Positions 1-5,301 of a stretch of 7,284 bases of DNA are shown here, one piece after another (the first letter of the stretch is position 1; each line of letters opens with the position of its first letter). Position numbers and translations under genes: made by a program. Below the pieces are notes generated by a model. The model was not told where the DNA came from, made no database searches, and saw nothing but the letters and a program-made list of their open reading frames with translations. The stretch covers positions 1-7,284 of the forward strand of contig JAEXBC010000397.1 of NCBI GenBank assembly GCA_023457875.1. Reading direction: 5' to 3'. Origin of the DNA: Bacillota bacterium. Its GTDB lineage: Bacteria; Bacillota; Clostridia; Lachnospirales; Cellulosilyticaceae.

Positions 1-2
1 AA

Positions 3-731
3 TTTGCAAGTGTATATGATTTATTTATGGAGGATACACCCTATAGCCAGTGGCTAGAATTTATTGAAGCTTGTTTTAAGAAGTATCACATAAAACCTCA
101 AACAGCTTGTGAATTAGGTTGTGGAACAGGACAAATGACCACCTTACTTGCGCAAAGGGATATGGAGGTAATCGGCATTGACCTATCAGCTGATATGCTC
201 ATGCTTGCAAAGGATCGGGCCCTGCAAGATGATGTAAACGTACTGTACTTGCTTCAAGATATGTCAGCATTTGAACTGGCACAGCCTGTAGATTTTATTT
301 GTAGCTGTTGTGATTCAATGAATTACTTGTTAGAAGAAGAGGAACTTCTAAGTACCTTTAGGAGAATATATCATTTTCTAAGGCCCAATGGACTCTGTAT
401 TTTTGATATGAATACGATCTATAAATATAAAGAAATCTTAGGAAATCAAACCTTTGCCGATCAAACTGAAACGGCTGCCTACATTTGGGAGAATTACTAT
501 GATGATGATGAAGGAATCAATGAATATGAGGTCAGCTTTTTTATTCAGGATGAAAAGGGAAAATACGATAGAACTGTAGAAAATCATTATCAAAGGGCAT
601 ATCCTTTGGAAAAAATAAAAGAGTTGATTGAAAGTGCTGGGCTGGAGCTTATGGGTATTTATGATGATTATCATTTTAAACCGATTCATCAAAGTACCCA
701 AAGAGCTACCTTTGTACTGCGAAGATTATAG
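3..731 (+). CDS. Class I SAM-dependent methyltransferase, 5'-truncated by the window edge
   Basis: This is a cytosolic Rossmann-fold methyltransferase that should transfer a methyl group from S-adenosylmethionine; the acceptor cannot be told from sequence. The SAM-binding motif I, ELGCGTG, is at residues 29-35 counted from the ATG at 27. It is followed by the acidic-loop strand VIGIDLSADML (about 48-58), whose Asp should hold the ribose. The ATG at 27 is probably not the true start. The frame is open back to the window edge and reads FASVYDLF before that Met, matching the usual family N-terminus (FA-x-VYD-x-F-M), and no ribosome binding site precedes 27. The real start is therefore upstream, and at least eight residues must be added. 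The gene ends at TAG 729-731, 23 bases before hslO, so the two are probably cotranscribed. Family assignment is secure; the specific function is unknown. Confidence 0.88.
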   Translation, partial: FASVYDLFMEDTPYSQWLEFIEACFKKYHIKPQTACELGCGTGQMTTLLAQRDMEVIGIDLSADMLMLAKDRALQDDVNVLYLLQDMSAFELAQPVDFICSCCDSMNYLLEEEELLSTFRRIYHFLRPNGLCIFDMNTIYKYKEILGNQTFADQTETAAYIWENYYDDDEGINEYEVSFFIQDEKGKYDRTVENHYQRAYPLEKIKELIESAGLELMGIYDDYHFKPIHQSTQRATFVLRRL

Positions 732-754
732 TTATATAAGAAGGGAAGAAAACG

Positions 755-1630
755 ATGAATACCAAAGATTATATGATAAGAGGAATAGATAAAGCTGGGA
801 ATTTTAGATTCTTCGGAGCAAATACAAGAACCTTAGTGAATTCAGTTTGCGAAAGCCACAATGCATCGCCTGTTGTAGCTGCTGCATTAGGAAGAACCGT
901 AACAGGGGTAGCTATGATGGGAAATATGCTCAAAAACGAGGATGACAGGGTATGTATCATTATCAAAGGGGATGGACCAATAGGTGGTATTATTGCGGAA
1001 GCTAACGGAAATGGGGATGTAAAAGGTTATGCCTATAATCCTCATATTGAACTACCCCTTAATGAATTTGGTAAGCTAGATGTGGCAAAGGCTGTAGGCA
1101 ATGCAAATATGACAGTGATGAAGGATTTAGGTCTTAAGGAACCTTATTCTGGGCAGGTGCCTATGCTTTCAGGTGAAATTGCTGAAGACATCAGCTTTTA
1201 CTTTGCTGTATCTGAACAAACGAATTCAGTGGTTATGTTGGGCGTATTAGTTGACGTGGATTATAGCATCAGGCAAGCAGGAGGGATTATCATTCAAGTA
1301 CTTCCCAATGCTGAAGATGAAGCCATTACTAGGCTGGAGGAAAAGATTAAAAACTTTACATCCTTAACAGCTGCACTGGAAAAAGGTGAATCTATAGAAT
1401 ATGTCCTAGAAAAACTATTAGATGAAATAGAGATTATGGATACGATGCCAGTACAGTTTAGGTGTGACTGCTCCAAGCAGCGGATGGAACGTGCACTGAT
1501 TAGTGTTGGGAAAAAGGACTTAGAAGAAATTGCAAGGGAGGATAAACAGGCTGAATTAGTTTGTCCATTTTGCAGTAATAAGTATGTGTTTAATGAAGAG
1601 GAATTACTACAAATGCTCGATGAGCTCTAA
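755..1630 (+). CDS. hslO: Hsp33 redox-regulated molecular chaperone
   Basis: Hsp33 is a cytosolic holdase. It is inactive when reduced and zinc-bound, and becomes active when oxidation plus unfolding stress release the zinc and form disulfides. The protein has 291 residues, the usual family length. The N-terminal core includes the glycine-rich stretch around residues 70-95 (IKGDGPIGG). The C-terminal redox switch carries the four expected zinc-binding cysteines: C237 and C239 in RCDCS, and C270 and C273 in CPFC. All four are present, so the switch should work. Two further cysteines, C32 and C67, lie in the core. The start ATG at 755 is preceded by the purine-rich AAGGGAAG at 741-748, a reasonable ribosome binding site. 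The gene follows the methyltransferase by 23 bases. I see no heat-shock operator or separate promoter in that gap. Confidence 0.97.
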   Translation: MNTKDYMIRGIDKAGNFRFFGANTRTLVNSVCESHNASPVVAAALGRTVTGVAMMGNMLKNEDDRVCIIIKGDGPIGGIIAEANGNGDVKGYAYNPHIELPLNEFGKLDVAKAVGNANMTVMKDLGLKEPYSGQVPMLSGEIAEDISFYFAVSEQTNSVVMLGVLVDVDYSIRQAGGIIIQVLPNAEDEAITRLEEKIKNFTSLTAALEKGESIEYVLEKLLDEIEIMDTMPVQFRCDCSKQRMERALISVGKKDLEEIAREDKQAELVCPFCSNKYVFNEEELLQMLDEL

Positions 1631-1736
1631 TTGATTAGACCTTAAAATATTCTTCAATTATTGACTTAAAGAATGCAAGATGTCAAGCTTACGACGATAT
1701 ACTAATATAGAGAATCACAATCTGGGGTAGAAAATT

Positions 1737-2576
1737 ATGTGCAACTATGTGCTCTATACCAAGCATTTAAAGAAAAGATTACTTGAAAAGCTAGAAGAAT
1801 TAGAGCAAGCAGCGTGTATGAACAGTCAATTTGAAGTCAGACAGCAGGGAAAATACGAGGAAATCAGTTGTTTCCTAGAAGGTCCAAAAGAGGAATGTGA
1901 CGTAAGCCTTGCTAACGTCCTTAGCGATGTGATTCAACAACAAGCTATTATAATGGTTTGTAAATCTTATTTGAAAGAGAGATCAGATTTAAATAAGCTG
2001 GAAAAAAGAGATATCACAGACACCTTTATTACAAACAACTATTTATCTGGGCAAGAGGGTTTTTCCTCTGTTACCTATTATTTGGTTTATGTGCCTTTAC
2101 TTCAAGAAATCAGAAAATACACGACGTTGAACATAGAAGGCTGGTTACAGTTTCGCACCCATAAATATAAAACCCTATTAAAAGATCTATTGGAACAGTT
2201 TGTTCTAGACTATAGTATGAAAAAGGAAGTCATGACCTTTATTAAGCTGATGAGAGATGTGAGTGTACTGAGTGTGCCCTTGGAGGAAACCCTTCATTTG
2301 ATTTATAATGAGGAAGGTAAACCTTTGCTTTATGATAAAAATATGAAGAATAAAACCAGTCATTATGTGAAGCAGTATTGTAGGGAACTCTTATTAGATA
2401 GTAGCTTAACAAGAGAAGATTTAATTTTGCATATTCTGCTGACTATTAGTCCCCAAAAGCTGATCTTGCATCAAAAAGTAAGGGCTAAGGAAAAACAGTT
2501 TATTAAGACGCTAGAGATTATTTTTGATCATAACATTGAGTATTGTAATGGATGTGAATACTGCACCTCTTTGTAA
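1737..2576 (+). CDS. ytxC: YtxC-family putative sporulation protein
   Basis: This 279-residue soluble protein resembles the YtxC family. Members are found in spore-forming Firmicutes, often next to thrS as in Bacillus subtilis; their biochemical role is unknown. Supporting features are the family-like stretch IEGWLQFRTHKYK (133-145), the charged helical N-terminus (about 9-25), and a C-terminal cysteine cluster C270, C273, C276 (CxxCxxC) within the last ten residues. There is no signal peptide or membrane segment. The start is fixed by an in-frame TAG at 1728-1730, leaving the ATG at 1737 as the first start codon, with TGGGGTAG (1723-1730) as a plausible ribosome binding site. The 106-base gap after hslO holds no promoter I can defend. 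The thrS leader promoter begins 24 bases after the stop. The family call rests on recalled sequence character and on context. Confidence 0.8.
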   Translation: MCNYVLYTKHLKKRLLEKLEELEQAACMNSQFEVRQQGKYEEISCFLEGPKEECDVSLANVLSDVIQQQAIIMVCKSYLKERSDLNKLEKRDITDTFITNNYLSGQEGFSSVTYYLVYVPLLQEIRKYTTLNIEGWLQFRTHKYKTLLKDLLEQFVLDYSMKKEVMTFIKLMRDVSVLSVPLEETLHLIYNEEGKPLLYDKNMKNKTSHYVKQYCRELLLDSSLTREDLILHILLTISPQKLILHQKVRAKEKQFIKTLEIIFDHNIEYCNGCEYCTSL

Positions 2577-2600
2577 CGGATACAAAAGCTTTTTATTGGC

Positions 2601-2629
2601 TTGACTTATTATAATGAAAAAATTAAACT
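2601..2629 (+). promoter_or_regulatory. Vegetative (sigma-A type) promoter of the first thrS leader
   Basis: TTGACT at 2601-2606 matches the -35 consensus at five of six bases. TAAACT at 2624-2629 is a weaker -10 (four of six), and the spacer is 17 bases. Transcription would start near 2636, just upstream of the T-box leader, which is where a T-box transcript is expected to begin. A TATAAT at 2610-2615 is a better -10 in isolation but has no -35 at the right distance. Confidence 0.6.
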
Positions 2630-2636
2630 ATAAACT

Positions 2637-2882
2637 AGAATAGCTTAAAAACGTTGAAGAGAAGAGTAGCCTATGATAGCTTTCAGAGAAGAGTACGGTT
2701 GGTGAAAGTACTTAAGTGACATGGGTGAAGACCACCTCTGAGTGATTATAAAAAATCCGTTGACTACGTTATCGTCTGTAACAAGTGGCTTTATCATGAA
2801 GCAATAAGGGTGGAACCGCGGGAAACAGTCTCTCGTCCCTTTTAAGTAGCGTGCTATTTAAAAGAGACGAGATTTTTATTTT
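2637..2882 (+). promoter_or_regulatory. T-box riboswitch (threonine) controlling the first thrS
   Basis: The leader RNA binds tRNA-Thr and lets transcription continue into thrS only when the tRNA is uncharged. The T-box core AGGGTGGAACCGCGG is at 2807-2821. Its bulge TGGA (2811-2814) should pair with the tRNA 3' end, implying a U discriminator base. Stem I is recognisable from AGAAGAGTAG (about 2660-2669), CAGAGAAG, and a distal hairpin AGTAC/GTACT (2692-2696 with 2708-2712) closing the loop GGTTGGTGAAA, a typical elbow-binding loop. On the 3' side, GAAG-ACC-ACC places the specifier ACC at 2731-2733, a threonine codon read by anticodon GGU, followed by the usual purine. In the antiterminator, AAGGG (2806-2810) pairs with CCCTT (2837-2841), which competes with the terminator. 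Specifier identity and the downstream gene agree. Confidence 0.96.
2831..2882 (+). terminator. Intrinsic terminator of the first T-box leader
   Basis: A long hairpin pairs 2831-2850 with 2853-2872: TCTCGTCCCTTTTAA against TTAAAAGAGACGAGA with one C-A mismatch, continuing into AGTAGC/GCTATT with a G-U pair. In practice the tip opens to a small loop. The T-rich tail TTTTTATTTT (2873-2882) follows at once. The 5' arm contains the CCCTT needed by the antiterminator, so the two structures exclude each other. Confidence 0.93.
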
Positions 2883-2933
2883 CTCTTTTATAGCCCATAT
2901 CGACTGAATCTTATTTTTTAAAGGAGAAATGAT

Positions 2934-4862
2934 ATGATTCAAGTAACTCTAAAAGATGGCAGTATTAAGCAATATGAAGAGGGGATTACCGTATTAGAAG
3001 TTGCAAAGGATATAAGCGAAGGACTATCTAGAATGGCATATGTCTGCCGTATTGATGGACAAAAGGCTGATCTTCGCACGGAGCTTACCAAGGATTGTAG
3101 GCTAGAAATCCTTGGTTTTGATGATGTGGATGGAAAAGAGACCTTTAGGCATACTGCATCTCATATTTTGGCACAAGCTGTTAAGAGGCTTTATCCCGAA
3201 GTGAAGCTAGCGATAGGACCAGCTATTACAGATGGATTTTATTATGACTTTGATACCCCAAGGCCTTTTACTGAAGAAGATTTTGAAAAAATTGAAGATG
3301 AGATGAAGAAAATTGTTAAGGAAAAGCTACCTATTGAGCGTTTTGAATTACCCCGAGAGGAAGCGATTCAACTGATGAAAGAGAAAGATGAACCTTACAA
3401 GGTGGAGCTGATTGAAGACTTACCAGAAGGTGAAGCTATTTCTTTTTATAAGCAAGGTGAGTTTGTGGATTTATGTAGGGGGCCACATCTTATGAGCACA
3501 AAGCCTGTTGAGGCCATTAAAATCATGTCGGTAGCAGGAGCTTATTGGAAGGGAAGTGAGAAGAATAAAATGCTTTCTCGCCTCTATGCTACAGCCTTTT
3601 CAAAAAAGGCAGATCTAGCAGATTATCTTCATAAACTAGAAGAGGCTAAAAAGCGTGATCATCGTAAGCTTGGAAAGGAACTAGAACTATTTACCCTATT
3701 AGATGAAGGTCCAGGCTTCCCCTTCTTTTTACCAAAGGGGATGGAGCTAAAAAATACACTTATGGATTACTGGAGACAAATCCATAAAAAAGCAGGCTAT
3801 GTGGAGATTTCAACGCCAATTATTTTAAGTAAAGATCTATGGATTACAAGTACCCATTGGGAACATTATCGTGAGAATATGTATACGACGATTATTGATG
3901 AAGCAGATTATGCCATTAAACCCATGAACTGTCCAGGAGGAATGCTGGTTTATAAAACAAAGCTGCGTTCTTACAAAGATTTACCACTTCGAATGGGTGA
4001 ACTAGGACTAGTTCATCGTCATGAGCTTTCAGGTGCACTTCATGGCTTAATGCGTGTGCGTAATTTTACCCAAGATGATGCCCATATTTTTATGCTTCCA
4101 GAACAAATCAAGGATGAGGTGAAAGGGGTTATTCGCCTTATTGATGAAGTATACAAAACCTTTGGTTTTAAGTATAGTGTTGAACTTTCCACAAGACCAG
4201 AGGATAGTATGGGCGGCGATGAGCAGTGGGAAATAGCCACAAATACATTAAAAGAAGTGATTGAAGAAAGTGGCTACGAGTATGAAGTCAATGAAGGTGG
4301 TGGGGCATTTTACGGTCCTAAATTAGACTTTAAGTTAGAGGATAGTTTGGGAAGAACCTGGCAATGTGGTACCATTCAGCTTGATTTTCAAATGCCAGAA
4401 AGATTTGAGCTTGAGTATATAGGTGCAGATGCCGAAAAGCATAGGCCCGTTATGCTTCACCGGGTGGTATTTGGTAGCATAGAGCGCTTTATTGGTGTGA
4501 TTACTGAACATTTTGCTGGTGCTTTTCCAACGTGGCTTGCGCCTGTGCAAGTTAAGGTGTTATCTATTTCAGATAAATATCATACTTATGCGAGAAAGGT
4601 TTATGAAGAACTGCAAGCATCTGGCATAAAAGTAGAAATTGATGAGCGAGCAGAAAAAATAGGCTATAAAATACGAGAAGCCAGAAATATGCGTATACCT
4701 TTCATTGTAGTGGTAGGAGAAGCGGAAGAAAAAACTGGTACAGTCAATGTGCGTAGCAGGGAAAAGGGTGAAGAAGGAGTAATGGCGCTAGATGCCTTTA
4801 TGGAAAAGGTGCAAAAGCAAATCAAAAGCAGATATAATGAACTCATAGGTGAAGAAAAATAG
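2934..4862 (+). CDS. thrS: Threonyl-tRNA synthetase, first copy
   Basis: This class II synthetase joins threonine to tRNA-Thr in the cytosol and removes mischarged serine. It has 642 residues, full length for the family. Domains in order are TGS (1-61), editing domain (about 62-240), catalytic core (about 250-530) and anticodon-binding domain (about 533-635). Editing-site residues are H73, H77 (HTASH), C181 and H185 (CRGPH). The catalytic zinc ligands are C333 (MNCPGG), H384 (TQDDAH) and H509 (LHR). The motif 2 arginine is R362. Q380 and D382 correspond to E. coli Q381 and D383, which contact threonine, so this copy has a standard active site. The start ATG at 2934 lies 7 bases after AAAGGAG (2920-2926). 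Expression is controlled by the T-box leader just upstream. No convincing terminator follows the stop, so readthrough towards the second unit is possible. Confidence 0.98.
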   Translation: MIQVTLKDGSIKQYEEGITVLEVAKDISEGLSRMAYVCRIDGQKADLRTELTKDCRLEILGFDDVDGKETFRHTASHILAQAVKRLYPEVKLAIGPAITDGFYYDFDTPRPFTEEDFEKIEDEMKKIVKEKLPIERFELPREEAIQLMKEKDEPYKVELIEDLPEGEAISFYKQGEFVDLCRGPHLMSTKPVEAIKIMSVAGAYWKGSEKNKMLSRLYATAFSKKADLADYLHKLEEAKKRDHRKLGKELELFTLLDEGPGFPFFLPKGMELKNTLMDYWRQIHKKAGYVEISTPIILSKDLWITSTHWEHYRENMYTTIIDEADYAIKPMNCPGGMLVYKTKLRSYKDLPLRMGELGLVHRHELSGALHGLMRVRNFTQDDAHIFMLPEQIKDEVKGVIRLIDEVYKTFGFKYSVELSTRPEDSMGGDEQWEIATNTLKEVIEESGYEYEVNEGGGAFYGPKLDFKLEDSLGRTWQCGTIQLDFQMPERFELEYIGADAEKHRPVMLHRVVFGSIERFIGVITEHFAGAFPTWLAPVQVKVLSISDKYHTYARKVYEELQASGIKVEIDERAEKIGYKIREARNMRIPFIVVVGEAEEKTGTVNVRSREKGEEGVMALDAFMEKVQKQIKSRYNELIGEEK

Positions 4863-4936
4863 TATGTTATAAGAAAAGCTCAGGAAAAGTTAGAGGTGAT
4901 TGGCTAAAACAGGCAGGCTTATTTTATAAATGAATA

Positions 4937-4965
4937 TTGACATCATCCTATGCTTTCGTTAGAAT
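4937..4965 (+). promoter_or_regulatory. Strong vegetative promoter of the second thrS leader
   Basis: A perfect -35 TTGACA (4937-4942), a 17-base spacer and a near-consensus -10 TAGAAT (4960-4965) predict transcription from about 4972. It lies at the same place relative to its T-box as the first promoter, but is closer to consensus. The 74 bases between the first thrS stop and this promoter hold no gene and no clear hairpin. Confidence 0.85.
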
Positions 4966-4971
4966 AAAAGC

Positions 4972-5249
4972 ATCTTAATAGAATGAAAGCAATGATGAGA
5001 AGAGTAGCTTATAGAGTTTTTTCAGAGAGAAAATGCATAGCTGAGAGCATTTTTATGATTCGTAAGTGAAGACCACCTCGGAGTGATTGAAAAACAATCC
5101 GGTAACCACGTTATAGTTTGAAATGAGCAGGCTTTTATTTGTAACAAAGGATTAGACTTGTTATTCATTAAAGCAACTAGGGTGGAACCGCGGGAATAGC
5201 CCCCGTCCCTTTTTAAGTAAGAGAATTATTTAAAAGGGACGGTTTTTTT
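4972..5249 (+). promoter_or_regulatory. T-box riboswitch (threonine) controlling the second thrS
   Basis: This is a second complete T-box leader. The core AGGGTGGAACCGCGG is at 5179-5193, with the same TGGA bulge as the first leader. The stem I 5' side AGAAGAGTAG is at about 4999-5008. GAAG-ACC-ACC gives specifier ACC at 5072-5074, again threonine. The distal stem I hairpin differs: AAAATGC (5030-5036) pairs with GCATTTT (5047-5053) around the loop ATAGCTGAGA, instead of the GGTTGGTG type loop. The stretch between specifier and core is longer than in the first leader (about 105 against 74 bases). The antiterminator would pair AGGG (5179-5182) with CCCT (5207-5210). Sequence similarity around the specifier and the terminator shows common ancestry with the first leader. 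Confidence 0.95.
5203..5249 (+). terminator. Intrinsic terminator of the second T-box leader
   Basis: CCGTCCCTTTT (5203-5213) pairs perfectly with AAAAGGGACGG (5232-5242). After a one-base bulge the stem continues with AAGTAA (5215-5220) against TTATTT (5226-5231), including one G-U pair, around the loop GAGAA. Seven T residues follow (5243-5249). The 5' arm overlaps the antiterminator strand, as a T-box switch requires. The basal stem is fully paired, unlike the mismatched first terminator. Confidence 0.95.
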
Positions 5250-5301
5250 GTGCCATTAAATCAGTATCAGTCAATTGTTAGTTTTGAAAGGAGTAGGAAA
5301 A

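Noticed and set aside
438..701. Minus-strand open frames inside the methyltransferase, hslO and thrS genes
   Set aside because: They lie opposite well-supported genes, lack ribosome binding sites and show no recognisable protein features.
1649..1674. Inverted repeat ATTCTT/AAGAAT downstream of hslO
   Set aside because: Only six AT-rich pairs around a 14-base loop and no T-tract after it; too weak to call a terminator.
1661..1703. Possible promoter for ytxC (TTGACT at 1661, TATACT at 1698)
   Set aside because: The two boxes are 31 bases apart and neither has a matching partner at 16-18 bases. No convincing sporulation-sigma pattern fits either.
2570..2598. TTTGTA/TACAAA hairpin at the ytxC stop codon followed by GCTTTTTATT
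   Set aside because: The six-pair stem is nearly all AT with a GC base after it and an imperfect T-run; it could act weakly but cannot be supported as a terminator.
2929..2937. Mini-ORF ATG-ATA-TGA overlapping the first thrS start
   Set aside because: The ATG is only two bases from the ribosome binding site, while the thrS ATG has ideal spacing; probably chance.
4863..4936. Terminator search after the first thrS
   Set aside because: Only scattered four-base complementarities (AAGC/GCTT) were found; no stable hairpin with a T-tract.
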